Program-made: the position numbers and the translations under genes
Shown: piece after piece, positions 44,156 to 53,498 of the stretch
Layout: every line of letters starts with the position of its first letter
Position numbering within the stretch: the stretch's first letter is position 1
Assembly: GCA_965222065.1 (NCBI GenBank)
Contig: OZ244933.1
Coordinates: 930,001 to 994,000, forward strand
Origin: GM7GCV1 sp965222065
Lineage (GTDB): Bacteria > Pseudomonadota > Gammaproteobacteria > Pseudomonadales > GM7GCV1
DNA: 64,000 nt
Reading direction: 5' to 3'
The notes under the pieces: generated by a model
What the model saw: the letters and a program-made list of their open reading frames with translations, nothing else
Told to the model about the DNA's origin: nothing
The model's database searches: none

Positions 44156-46975
44156 TCAGGAAAGCGTACCGCAACAATGCTTGTATTTTTTACCAGAGCC
44201 ACAGGGACATGGTTGATTGCGCCCCACTTTTTCCTCGTCCCGAATAAAGGTTTCCACCTTGGCAGGCTGACGTGATGCTTCCGTCTCTTGCGTTGCGTCA
44301 AGGGAGCTGGCCTGCGCATGTTTCATCGACATCAATTCCCTGGCGCGTTTTTCCTGCTCTGCACGGGCCTTGCGCATCTTCTCAATTTCTTCCGCACTGG
44401 CAATCTCGACATTCGAAAGAATACGCACGCCCTCAAAACGGACTCTTTCCATCATGCTGGAGAAAAGCTCGAAAGATTCGCGCTTGTATTCCTGCTTTGG
44501 ATTTCGACCGCCGTAACCGCGCAAGCCAATACCGGCACGAAGATAATCCATCGTCGCCAGATGCTCTTTCCACATGCGGTCCAGAACCTGAAGCATCAGG
44601 TCACGCTCCAGGCGACGAACGGTTTCCCCAGGTAAATTCGCCATTTTGGCGGTATAGGCGTCTTTCAGCCGGGACAATACATTTTCTTCTACCGTGGCGG
44701 AATCAATCGATTTGTCCGACAAAACCCATTCCTTGAGCCCCTTGGCCGATGCCAGCCGAAACTCCACCTGAAGCTCCTGCTCCAGCTCATCCAGTGTCCA
44801 CATATCTTCTATACTGCCCGGTGGCATGTGTCTGCTGACGACCTGGTGCACGACCTCTGCCCTCATGGCGTCGACTGTGTCGGAGATATCCTCACTTTCC
44901 AGCAATTCATTACGCTGGGCGTAAACGACTTTCCTTTGATCGTTGGCAACGTCATCGTACTCAAGCAGTTGCTTGCGAATGTCAAAGTTTCGACCTTCAA
45001 CTTTTCTCTGCGCTTTCTCGATGGAGTTGGTCACCATGCGATGCTCAATCGCTTCGCCCCGCTCCATGCCTATCGCCTGCATCATGCCGCGCACACGATC
45101 AGAAGCGAACAGGCGCATCAAGCTGTCTTCCATGGACAGGTAGAACCGGGTTAGACCCGGGTCACCCTGACGGCCGGCACGACCGCGCAACTGATTATCA
45201 ATACGACGCGATTCGTGGCGTTCAGTACCTATGATGTGCAGGCCACCAGCTTCCAGAACCTGCTCGTGTCGTACTTTCCAGTCCTTGCGAATTTTTTCCA
45301 GTTTTTTCTCATCGGGGTTTTTCAATGCATTGATTTCAGCATCGAGATTACCGCCAAGCACAATATCCGTACCCCGACCCGCCATATTCGTTGCAATGGT
45401 CACTGCCCCGGGAAGGCCGGCATTGGCTACGATCTGTGCCTCTTTTTCATGATATTTGGCATTTAGCACTTCATGCTTGATGCCTTCTTTTTTGAGAATG
45501 GACGAAACATATTCAGAGGATTCCACAGAAATTGTCCCGACCAGGACCGGTGCACCCTTGGCAACATACTCCTTAATATCCCGCACCACGGCTTCGTATT
45601 TTTCGTCCTGGGTGAGATAAATAAGGTCATTTAGATCCTTGCGAACGGTCGGTTTGTTGGTTGGAATAGCAACGACCTGTAGCCCGTATATTTGCTGGAA
45701 TTCGACGGCTTCCGTATCTGCCGTACCTGTCATGCCCGCAAGCTTGTTGTACGTACGGAAAAAGTTCTGGAAAGTGGTGGAGGCCAGTGTCTGGCTTTCA
45801 TTCTGGATCTGGAGCCCTTCCTTGGCCTCAATGGCCTGGTGCAGGCCTTCACCCATTCGACGTCCCGGCATGGTTCTGCCGGTATGCTGGTCAATGAGGA
45901 TAACCTGTCCACCCTGAACGATGTATTCAACATCTTTTTTGTTCAGGTGATGTGCTTTCAGTGCCGTATGCACGTGATGGAGCAATCCAAGATTCTGTGC
46001 TGAATACAGGCTTTGATCCGGCTCGATCAATTCGCGCTCTTCAAGGATTTTTTCTACCCGGTTATGTCCCTCTTCGGTAAGTTCGATGGTGCGCATTTTC
46101 TCATCGACAATGAAATCCCCCGGTTCCTCTTGTTCTTCCTCACCTTCAGCTTCTATATGTTCTTTCAGGAAAGGGACAATTTTGTTCATCTCCTGGTAGA
46201 GTTTCGAACTGTCCTCTGCCGGCCCGGAAATGACCAATGGTGTCCTCGCCTCATCAATCAGGATAGAGTCCACTTCGTCCACAATTGCATAGTTCTGGCC
46301 ACGCTGGGTACGTTGCTCCAGGCGGAATACCATGTTGTCACGCAGGTAATCAAAGCCAAATTCGTTATTGGTCCCGTAGGTAATGTCTGCGCTATAGGCA
46401 TCTCTTCGTGTACAGGGTTTCAGGTGCTGGAAATTCGGTATCTGGCTTTGGTGACTCGCGTCATACAGAAATGACGTGTTATCCGGACCCAGTGCCCCGG
46501 AGGACTGGATAATACCGACACTGATACCAAGCATGTTAAAAATAGGCCCCATCCAGTGTGCATCGCGACGTGCCAGGTAATCATTTACCGTGACCACGTG
46601 CACCCCTTCACCCGACAGGGCATTGAGGTAAGAAGCCAGTGTAGAAACCAGGGTTTTACCTTCACCTGTCCGCATTTCCGAGATATTTCCCTCGTGCAGG
46701 GCAATACCGCCAAGCATCTGGACATCAAAATGCCGCATTCCCAACGTCCGACGGCTTGCCTCACGTACCACGGCAAATGACTCAGCAAGCAAATCGTCAA
46801 GTTTTGCACCACTGGAAAGTTTTTCTTTCAGGCTTTCCGTGACCTGGCGAAGTTCTTCATCAGACTTGGCCTCCATGTCTGGCTCGAGCTCATTGATCTG
46901 TGCAACAAGCTTGCCCATTCGCTTCAATTCGCGGTCGTTTTGAGTCCCAAATATCTTTTTAATAAGCCCTAGCAT
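44156..46975 (-). CDS. secA: Preprotein translocase ATPase SecA
   Basis: Motor that drives unfolded proteins through SecYEG. About 939 residues: NBD1 with Walker A MRTGEGKT, preprotein cross-linking domain with an acidic insert (EAEGEEEQEEPGD), NBD2 with TNMAGRGTDI, helical wing/scaffold domains and a C-terminal zinc SEC-C motif CPCGSGKKYKHCCG that binds SecB and phospholipids. The ATG at 46975 gives the family's MLGLIKKIFG start; the open frame reaches 47029. No secM-like gene is seen upstream. Confidence 0.97.
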   Translation of the reverse strand: MLGLIKKIFGTQNDRELKRMGKLVAQINELEPDMEAKSDEELRQVTESLKEKLSSGAKLDDLLAESFAVVREASRRTLGMRHFDVQMLGGIALHEGNISEMRTGEGKTLVSTLASYLNALSGEGVHVVTVNDYLARRDAHWMGPIFNMLGISVGIIQSSGALGPDNTSFLYDASHQSQIPNFQHLKPCTRRDAYSADITYGTNNEFGFDYLRDNMVFRLEQRTQRGQNYAIVDEVDSILIDEARTPLVISGPAEDSSKLYQEMNKIVPFLKEHIEAEGEEEQEEPGDFIVDEKMRTIELTEEGHNRVEKILEERELIEPDQSLYSAQNLGLLHHVHTALKAHHLNKKDVEYIVQGGQVILIDQHTGRTMPGRRMGEGLHQAIEAKEGLQIQNESQTLASTTFQNFFRTYNKLAGMTGTADTEAVEFQQIYGLQVVAIPTNKPTVRKDLNDLIYLTQDEKYEAVVRDIKEYVAKGAPVLVGTISVESSEYVSSILKKEGIKHEVLNAKYHEKEAQIVANAGLPGAVTIATNMAGRGTDIVLGGNLDAEINALKNPDEKKLEKIRKDWKVRHEQVLEAGGLHIIGTERHESRRIDNQLRGRAGRQGDPGLTRFYLSMEDSLMRLFASDRVRGMMQAIGMERGEAIEHRMVTNSIEKAQRKVEGRNFDIRKQLLEYDDVANDQRKVVYAQRNELLESEDISDTVDAMRAEVVHQVVSRHMPPGSIEDMWTLDELEQELQVEFRLASAKGLKEWVLSDKSIDSATVEENVLSRLKDAYTAKMANLPGETVRRLERDLMLQVLDRMWKEHLATMDYLRAGIGLRGYGGRNPKQEYKRESFELFSSMMERVRFEGVRILSNVEIASAEEIEKMRKARAEQEKRARELMSMKHAQASSLDATQETEASRQPAKVETFIRDEEKVGRNQPCPCGSGKKYKHCCGTLS

Positions 46976-47101
46976 GGCTAATGTATCTCTCTTGTTTCTT
47001 AGGGTTGGCCAGACAGTGGCCAAAATCAAATCATTAAATACGGAGTGTGATCAGGGACAGCCTTGCATTGCAGTCCGATCAAAAAAAGGCGTGATTTTAA
47101 G

Positions 47102-48028
47102 TTAGCGGATGGTGCGGCGTATATAGCTCGCGGGGTCAACGGAGCGGCCGTTTTTATAAACTTCGAAGTGAATATGAGGACCAGTAGAACGGCCGGTCGA
47201 GCCCATGGCCGCCAGCACCTGTCCTTTTTTTACGATTTCACCCAGCTCGACGTGTATTTCCGAGTTATGACCATATCGAGTGACATAGCCATTTTCATGG
47301 GTAATTTCTACCAGTTGCCCATAACCATAGCGCTCTCCTGCGAAGGTCACGACACCTGCTGCTACCGCGAGTATATCGGAGCCTATCTTGCCGGCGATAT
47401 CTACCCCGTTGTGCCAGGCTTGCTGGCCATTAAAAGGATCGGCCCGCATACCATAGTGGGATGATACCCAGCCGCTGGCTGCTGGCAATCCTGAAGGGGA
47501 ATTTTCACGAGTGATGTGACGATCCTGGATAAGCTCGGCCATCATATCCAGCTGGATAGCACGATCTTCCAGCTTGAAACCCAGCTCCTCAAGCATGGAG
47601 AGTGTTTCACCCTCGGAGGATACCCGGCTGTAGGTACCCTCAGTGGGGCCACCTAGTGCGGGGGCTGCACTAAAATCAAACTCTCCGTCATCCAGCTCTG
47701 CCTTGGCCGTTAATAGCTCGCCAAGTGCTTCGAGCCGGGAAAGCTTGGCCTGCATTTGGGCAATTCGCAAAGTCATGGCCTGCAAGCGCTGCTCTGCTTC
47801 TTCCTTTGTTTCGACAACTTCCTTTTTCTGTTCAGCCAAATCCGCTTCAAGCGCTTCGGCTACCTGATCGAAAAAATGCGTCTCACTTTTGCTGAATTCC
47901 GCACCCAGCCAAAACCCCACGCCCATGGGCAATCCCAGAAGACAGCAGGAGATGGCAACCCGGGCCCAGGCCGGCACTGATATCGCGCTGGATCGACCTT
48001 CTATCCCTTTGATTAGAATGATCTTCAT
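47102..48028 (-). CDS. M23 family (LytM) metallopeptidase, membrane anchored
   Basis: 308 residues: short cytoplasmic start, one membrane segment (about 24-44), a periplasmic coiled coil (about 55-115) and a C-terminal M23 domain with the zinc ligands in HNGVDIAGKIGSD (H..D) and HIHFEVYKNG (HxH). Active enzymes cut peptide cross-links; all ligands seem present, so it may be catalytic rather than an EnvC-like activator. Its place between lpxC and secA is the same as in Pseudomonas. The substrate and timing in division are inferred only. Confidence 0.9.
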   Translation of the reverse strand: MKIILIKGIEGRSSAISVPAWARVAISCCLLGLPMGVGFWLGAEFSKSETHFFDQVAEALEADLAEQKKEVVETKEEAEQRLQAMTLRIAQMQAKLSRLEALGELLTAKAELDDGEFDFSAAPALGGPTEGTYSRVSSEGETLSMLEELGFKLEDRAIQLDMMAELIQDRHITRENSPSGLPAASGWVSSHYGMRADPFNGQQAWHNGVDIAGKIGSDILAVAAGVVTFAGERYGYGQLVEITHENGYVTRYGHNSEIHVELGEIVKKGQVLAAMGSTGRSTGPHIHFEVYKNGRSVDPASYIRRTIR

Positions 48029-48049
48029 AACGCGATTCCCGGAATCCTG

Positions 48050-48964
48050 TTACGCCGCCCCTAAAACCGGCTGGATATAGGAAATAGGCGCATCTTCTAC
48101 CTTATCAAAGGTGACGACGTCCCAGGCATCTTCGTTGGCAATCAGCTCGCGCAGCAAAAGATTGTTTAACGCATGTCCCGATTTATGGGCACGAAACTCG
48201 CCAATGAGGCTGTTCCCCAACAAATAGAGATCACCAATGGCATCCAGAATCTTGTGCTTCACAAATTCGTCCTCATAACGCAGACCATCTTCGTTGAGAA
48301 TATTAAACTCATCTACGGCAATTGCATTATCTACACTAGCACCTCTTGCCAGTCCACGCGAACGCATATATTCAAATTCGTGAACAAATCCAAATGTTCT
48401 GGCCCTGCTCACCTCTTTCACATAGGAGGTGGTAGAAAAGTCAATTTCGGCTTTTAGAGGCTTATCACGGAAAACAGGATGGTCAAAATCAATGGAAAAG
48501 GCAACTTTGAACCCATTAAATGGTTTAAAAGTGGCGACCTTGTCACCATCCCGAACCTCAATTTCACGATTGATACGAATAAATTTCTTGGGTGCATCCT
48601 GATCCTTGATGCCTGCGGATTGCAGCAAAAACACAAATGGCCCTGCACTCCCGTCCATAAGTGGAACTTCAGGTCCATCAACATCAATGACGGCATTATC
48701 TATACCAATCCCGGCCATTGCTGATAGCAGATGCTCCACCGTAGAAACCCTGACATCACCCGTACCGAGTGAGGTCGACAGTGTGGTATCACCTACCTGA
48801 TGGGCGTGAGCAACAATTTCAACAGCGGGATCGAGGTCAATCCGGCGGAAGACAATACCGTGATCAATCGGGGCGGGAGAAAGGGTCAAGCGGATTTTTT
48901 GACCGGTGTGCAAACCAACACCTGTCGCACGAATCACATTCTTAAGTGTTCGTTGACGGATCAT
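48050..48964 (-). CDS. lpxC: UDP-3-O-acyl-N-acetylglucosamine deacetylase
   Basis: Zinc enzyme of the committed step of lipid A synthesis. The 304 residues start MIRQRTLKNVIRATGVGLH and hold the metal ligands in STVEHLLSAMAG (His) and HKILDAIGDLYLLG (His, Asp), plus the catalytic His in HKSGHALNN. Located at the end of the dcw cluster, downstream of ftsZ, the usual gammaproteobacterial position. A candidate promoter with three TGTCA repeats lies in the 239-base gap upstream. Confidence 0.97.
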   Translation of the reverse strand: MIRQRTLKNVIRATGVGLHTGQKIRLTLSPAPIDHGIVFRRIDLDPAVEIVAHAHQVGDTTLSTSLGTGDVRVSTVEHLLSAMAGIGIDNAVIDVDGPEVPLMDGSAGPFVFLLQSAGIKDQDAPKKFIRINREIEVRDGDKVATFKPFNGFKVAFSIDFDHPVFRDKPLKAEIDFSTTSYVKEVSRARTFGFVHEFEYMRSRGLARGASVDNAIAVDEFNILNEDGLRYEDEFVKHKILDAIGDLYLLGNSLIGEFRAHKSGHALNNLLLRELIANEDAWDVVTFDKVEDAPISYIQPVLGAA

Positions 48965-49005
48965 CCTTACGTATGTCCTCTAAGTATTTGTGAAACAAAG
49001 GGAAC

Positions 49006-49045
49006 ATTCTAAGCAAGTGACATATAAATTGACAGCGATTTGACA
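49006..49045 (-). promoter_or_regulatory. Candidate lpxC promoter region with three TGTCA repeats
   Basis: On the minus strand TGTCA occurs at 49045, 49034 and 49022, spaced 11 and 12 bases, ending 10 bases before a TAGAAT -10-like hexamer (49011-49006) about 42 bases upstream of the lpxC start. No good -35 is present, which may suggest activator dependence. The rest of the 239-base gap shows no gene. Confidence 0.35.
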
Positions 49046-49203
49046 TCTGGATTACACAAGGGTGCAAACCAGATCACAGGGTGACAAGCGCCAGCCACCC
49101 TGAAACCTGTTTTTAGACAGACATCCCCACTGGCATTTCTCGAAAATACCGAAGACAGTAGCATTCGGCACAAGCGCCGAAGTACTGGCATGAGGGCAGC
49201 TAT

Positions 49204-50367
49204 CTAGTCTGCCTGGCGCCGCAGGAATGCAGGCACGTCCAGATACTCCATATCCTCTGGCTTCTGGGACAAATCCTCTGCCAGAGCAGTATTTCTACGA
49301 TTGCGAATCGCCGTAGGAATATCCAGCTCGTGGTAATCCGGCTCCGGACTCGTGCCTGATTTTTTTGCCTTGGTGTTATCCACTACCTTGGTTGGCTTGC
49401 GAGCCGCTTGCTCAGCCCCCAGGCCAGTTGCAACGACTGTCACCCTCAGTTCATCGTCGAGGGTATCGTCAATCACGGTACCAACAACCACTGTGGCATT
49501 ATCTGAAGCGAATTCCTCAATGGTATCACCCACTTCAGAAAACTCACCGAGGCTCAGGTTTGGCCCGGCTGTGATGTTAACCAGAATGCCGCGCGCGCCC
49601 ATCAGATCAATATCATCCAAAAGCGGGCTCTTGGCAGCTGCTTCGGCCGCTTCGCGGGCACGGTTTTCGCCAGAGCCGTAGCCGGTACCCATCATTGCCA
49701 TACCCATTTCACTCATCACGGTTTTCACATCGGCGAAATCGACGTTGATCATACCCGGACGAATAATGAGGTCGGCAATCCCCTGAACTGCACCGTTGAG
49801 AACATCATTGGCCTTGGCAAATGCATTAACCAGGCTGACATCCTTACCCAGGACAGAGAGCAGCTTTTCATTGGGAATGGTAATGAGGGAATCGACCGAA
49901 TCAGCCAGTTCCTCCAGTCCCAGATCAGCAACCGAAGTACGCTTCTTACCTTCAAAATTAAAGGGCCTGGTAACCACGGCGACCGTGAGAATACCGAGCT
50001 CACGGGCAACACTGGCCACGACCGGGGCACCACCTGTACCCGTACCACCGCCCATACCGGCGGTAATAAATACCATATCGGCATCGGCCAGCACATCGGC
50101 AATCCTGTCCCTGTCTTCCAGCGCAGACTGGCGACCAACATCCGGGTTTGCTCCTGCACCCAGCCCCTTGGTGACATTACTGCCCAGCTGCAATACCGTG
50201 CAGCCTTCAATGCCTTTCAAGGCCTGTGAGTCTGTGTTGGCACAGATAAACTCCACGCCCTCAACTTTTTTGTCAATCATGTGTTTAACGGCATTACCAC
50301 CGCCGCCACCAACACCGATTACCTTAATTACCGCGTTCTGCGGGACTGTATCTACGAGTTCAAACAT
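49204..50367 (-). CDS. ftsZ: Cell division protein FtsZ
   Basis: Tubulin-like GTPase that forms the division ring. The 387 residues start MFELVDTVPQNAVIKVIGVGGGGGNAV and contain the tubulin signature GGGTGTGGAP. A variable linker leads to the conserved C-terminal peptide EYLDVPAFLRRQAD, which binds FtsA and ZipA. Lies 63 bases downstream of ftsA and upstream of lpxC. Confidence 0.98.
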   Translation of the reverse strand: MFELVDTVPQNAVIKVIGVGGGGGNAVKHMIDKKVEGVEFICANTDSQALKGIEGCTVLQLGSNVTKGLGAGANPDVGRQSALEDRDRIADVLADADMVFITAGMGGGTGTGGAPVVASVARELGILTVAVVTRPFNFEGKKRTSVADLGLEELADSVDSLITIPNEKLLSVLGKDVSLVNAFAKANDVLNGAVQGIADLIIRPGMINVDFADVKTVMSEMGMAMMGTGYGSGENRAREAAEAAAKSPLLDDIDLMGARGILVNITAGPNLSLGEFSEVGDTIEEFASDNATVVVGTVIDDTLDDELRVTVVATGLGAEQAARKPTKVVDNTKAKKSGTSPEPDYHELDIPTAIRNRRNTALAEDLSQKPEDMEYLDVPAFLRRQAD

Positions 50368-50430
50368 GGCGCTTTTCCTCCGTTTAGTACTCTTGCGTAG
50401 AAATATTTGGAACTTCCAGAGCCCAATGCC

Positions 50431-51672
50431 CTAAAAATTCCCCTTAAACCAGTTTTTTAACTTATCCAGCAACCCTTCAAAGCCGTCCGATGAAGAGCCA
50501 CCAGACCTCCCTGAGCCATTACCGGAGTGGGCAATGCCATATTTCAGCAGGCCCACCCCTGTGGCATAGATCGGGTTATTAACAATGTCTGTCAGCCCGG
50601 TGACGTTCTGGGGAACCCCCAGGCGCACGGGCAAATGAAAGATTTCTTCGGCCAGCTCCACGGCGCCTTCCATCTTGGAAGTCCCTCCGGTCAATACGAC
50701 CCCTCCTGCCAGTAGCTCTTCATAACCCGAACGGCGCAACTCTGCCTGAACCAGGTTGAACAGTTCCTCATATCGGGGTTCAACCACTTCGGCCAGAGCC
50801 TGGCGTGACAGATTTCTTGGTGGTCGATCGCCCACACCGGGGACTTTAATCGTCTCTTCCGGGCGCGTTATGCTGGCCAAGGCGCAGGCGTATTTGATCT
50901 TGAGCTCTTCGGCGTACTGGGTAGGCGTTCGTAATGCCATGGCAATGTCGTTGGTGACCTGGTCGCCCGCGATAGGGATAACGCCGGTATGACGGATCGC
51001 ACCATCAGTAAAAATGGCGATGTCTGTTGTGCCGCCGCCGATATCCACCAGACAAACACCCAGCTCTTTTTCATCATCAGTCAACACGGCATAACTGGAA
51101 GCAACCTGCTCCAGAATCACCTCATCAACTTCCAGCCCGCAACGGTTGATACATTTCACGATGTTTTGCATCGCGTTGACCGCGCAGGTCACCAAATGCA
51201 CTTTGGCTTCCAGGCGTACCCCGGACATCCCCAGCGGTTGCCGAACACCTTCCTGGTCATCGATCAGATATTCCTGGGGCAGGATATGCAGGATTTTCTG
51301 GTCGGCGGGGATGGCCACAGCCTGTGCGGCATCAATCACCCGCTCTACATCCAGCTCGTAGACTTCCCGGTCGCGAATGGCAACGATTCCATGAGAGTTC
51401 ATGCTGCGAATATGATTTCCCGCAATACCTACGTAGACAGAATGAATATTGCAACCCGCCATCAGCTCTGCTTCCTCAACCGCGCGCTGGATGCTCTGAA
51501 CCGTGGACTCGATGTTGACCACCACCCCTTTCTTCAGGCCAGTTGATCGATGGGACCCGATGCCGACAATTTCCAGTTCGCCGTCATTACCGAGTTCTCC
51601 GACAATGGCGACCACCTTGGATGTGCCTATGTCAAGCCCTACGATTAAATTGCCTTCTTTGGATGCACTCAT
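50431..51672 (-). CDS. ftsA: Cell division protein FtsA
   Basis: Actin-like ATPase that tethers FtsZ to the membrane. The 413 residues show VGLDIGTSKVVAIVGE (phosphate 1), VCLVDIGGGTTDIAIF (phosphate 2), VVLTGGTSKMEG (adenosine) and a C-terminal amphipathic helix (GLLDKLKNWFKGNF) preceded by a Gly/Ser linker. Length is normal. It is between ftsQ (18-base gap) and ftsZ. Confidence 0.97.
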   Translation of the reverse strand: MSASKEGNLIVGLDIGTSKVVAIVGELGNDGELEIVGIGSHRSTGLKKGVVVNIESTVQSIQRAVEEAELMAGCNIHSVYVGIAGNHIRSMNSHGIVAIRDREVYELDVERVIDAAQAVAIPADQKILHILPQEYLIDDQEGVRQPLGMSGVRLEAKVHLVTCAVNAMQNIVKCINRCGLEVDEVILEQVASSYAVLTDDEKELGVCLVDIGGGTTDIAIFTDGAIRHTGVIPIAGDQVTNDIAMALRTPTQYAEELKIKYACALASITRPEETIKVPGVGDRPPRNLSRQALAEVVEPRYEELFNLVQAELRRSGYEELLAGGVVLTGGTSKMEGAVELAEEIFHLPVRLGVPQNVTGLTDIVNNPIYATGVGLLKYGIAHSGNGSGRSGGSSSDGFEGLLDKLKNWFKGNF

Positions 51673-51690
51673 TGTTCTATACCTAAGTAG

Positions 51691-52569
51691 CTATACCGGA
51701 TTATCTTTTTTCGTCGAAGAGGACTTACCCGTCGTCTTGCCTTCATTGGCAACCTGCTCTCCCTCAGTGGATTGACGTGTTCGAATTGCCACGCCATTGT
51801 CATAACGGGCATCGATTTCACCCACCTGTTGACGTGCTTCGACAGGAAGCCGGCGCCAGGCAGCCAATGCATGACGAACGCGCTTTAAGTGATCACTTCG
51901 ACCCAGGTCAATTTCCAGGCCAGACTCCCAAATCATGGTCCAGCCACCTGACGCATCCTGGCTAAGCACTTCAATACTCTCTCCGGAGACCAGAACGGCG
52001 CTGTTCAACAGGTGGTAAATTTCAATGGCCTCATGGGCACCCTGGGCGACATCGATGCCCTGTAAGCTGGAACTAAGCTGCGGCAAATCCGCAAGCTCTT
52101 CGTAGATGGGCGAATCAATAAATTCACCCATCGAACTGATGTAACCCTGGTCATTCCATTGGGCCACCGGTTTTTCTTCCCGGATTTGCACCATCAGCGA
52201 GTCCGGGTATACACGGCTTATTTCTGCCTCTTCCACCCAGGGCACCTGACGGATTGCAAGGCGCAACTTTTTAATATCCACAGACAATAGATCGCCATCC
52301 AGATTTTGGGTGATTGCCAGATGCACAGCGCCCTGATCCAGCCACCTGAAATCGCCTTCAAGAACCACGTGCTCCACCGGCAGCGTCAGCTTTGGCGCGA
52401 TCCAGTGAACGCCGTAGCCCAATGCACCCAGCACAGCGCAAAGCGATAAAATTTTTACTACACGGGCAACCAGCGTTTGCACGCGGGCAAATATGGTTCC
52501 ATCCAAACGTTTCCTGTTTGAACGGGCTCGAGAGGCACCACGACCCTGGGCAGGTATTGATCTGCTCAT
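51691..52569 (-). CDS. ftsQ: Cell division protein FtsQ
   Basis: Bitopic division protein that recruits FtsB and FtsL. The 292 residues have a basic cytoplasmic N-terminus, one membrane segment (about 36-55), the POTRA domain (about 60-130; VEEAEISRVYPDSLMVQIREEKPVAQW) and the beta domain to about 260, ending in a polar Lys/Ser-rich tail. It overlaps the ddlB stop by four bases, so translation is coupled. Confidence 0.95.
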   Translation of the reverse strand: MSRSIPAQGRGASRARSNRKRLDGTIFARVQTLVARVVKILSLCAVLGALGYGVHWIAPKLTLPVEHVVLEGDFRWLDQGAVHLAITQNLDGDLLSVDIKKLRLAIRQVPWVEEAEISRVYPDSLMVQIREEKPVAQWNDQGYISSMGEFIDSPIYEELADLPQLSSSLQGIDVAQGAHEAIEIYHLLNSAVLVSGESIEVLSQDASGGWTMIWESGLEIDLGRSDHLKRVRHALAAWRRLPVEARQQVGEIDARYDNGVAIRTRQSTEGEQVANEGKTTGKSSSTKKDNPV

Positions 52570-53498
52570 CTTCTCGCCTCCATCGATGTTTCCAAAATCC
52601 GGACAACCAGTTGACTGAAACTCAACCCGGCAACCTTGGCGGACACGGGAACCAGGCTGTGCGATGTCATACCCGGGGCGATATTCACTTCCAGCAACTG
52701 GAGATTTTCGTGCTCATCCATCATCAGATCGATGCGTGCCCAGCTGCTGCATCCCAGCGTATGAAATGCCTCGAGACTAATGCGCTGCATCTCGTCCGCA
52801 ATGCTGGCCGCTACAGGTGCAGGGCACAAATACTCAGTGTTATCTGAGAGATACTTGGCTTCGTAGTTATAAAATTCCTGATCACTGGAGATTTCCACGG
52901 GCGGATAGGCCTCCTTACCCACAACCGGCACGGTAAACTCACGTCCGGGCAACCAGCGCTCCGCGATAACAATGCTGTCATGGGTCGCGGCATCAACATA
53001 AGCTGCCTGCAGCTCTTCAGCCGTGCTGGCAACCGACATACCCAGGCTGGAGCCCTCATTGGCAGGCTTCACCATCACCTTGCCACCCAGGCTCTTTAGT
53101 ATTTCCGGCCAGCGAGAATCACTGTCAAGCAACTCAAAATCGGCCGTTGGCAACTTCGCGCCACGCCACATTAACTTGGTTCGGTATTTGTCCATTGCCA
53201 ATGCAGATGCCGCCACACCGCTGCCGGTGTAAGGAATTCCCAATGCTTCCAGCAGACTCTGCATGCGTCCGTCCTCACCGCCGGGCCCATGCAATGCAAG
53301 GAACGCCCGATTGATCTTGGCCGCACGTATCTGATCCACGGCATCGGCACCAATATCGACCTTGATTGCATCAACGCCGGCGTCCAGTAAACCTGTCAAC
53401 ACGGCCTCACCGCTTTGCAAGGAAATAGGTCGCTCGGATGAGAGCCCTCCGCAGAGTACGCCTACCCGCCCGAATTTGGTCATATCCTGACTACTCAT
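52566..53498 (-). CDS. ddlB: D-alanine--D-alanine ligase (DdlB)
   Basis: ATP-grasp ligase that makes D-Ala-D-Ala for the wall pentapeptide. The 310 residues contain GRVGVLCGGLSSERPISLQSG, HGPGGEDGRMQ, VMVKPANEGSSLGMS and the metal-binding LLEVNIAPGMTSHS. The start ATG overlaps the murC stop by one base (TAATG). Position in the dcw cluster supports the B form. Confidence 0.96.
   Translation of the reverse strand: MSSQDMTKFGRVGVLCGGLSSERPISLQSGEAVLTGLLDAGVDAIKVDIGADAVDQIRAAKINRAFLALHGPGGEDGRMQSLLEALGIPYTGSGVAASALAMDKYRTKLMWRGAKLPTADFELLDSDSRWPEILKSLGGKVMVKPANEGSSLGMSVASTAEELQAAYVDAATHDSIVIAERWLPGREFTVPVVGKEAYPPVEISSDQEFYNYEAKYLSDNTEYLCPAPVAASIADEMQRISLEAFHTLGCSSWARIDLMMDEHENLQLLEVNIAPGMTSHSLVPVSAKVAGLSFSQLVVRILETSMEARR

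Noticed and set aside
49009..49191. 60-residue minus-strand frame in the ftsZ-lpxC gap
   Set aside because: No ribosome site, no recognisable domain and unusual composition; more likely leader/control DNA.
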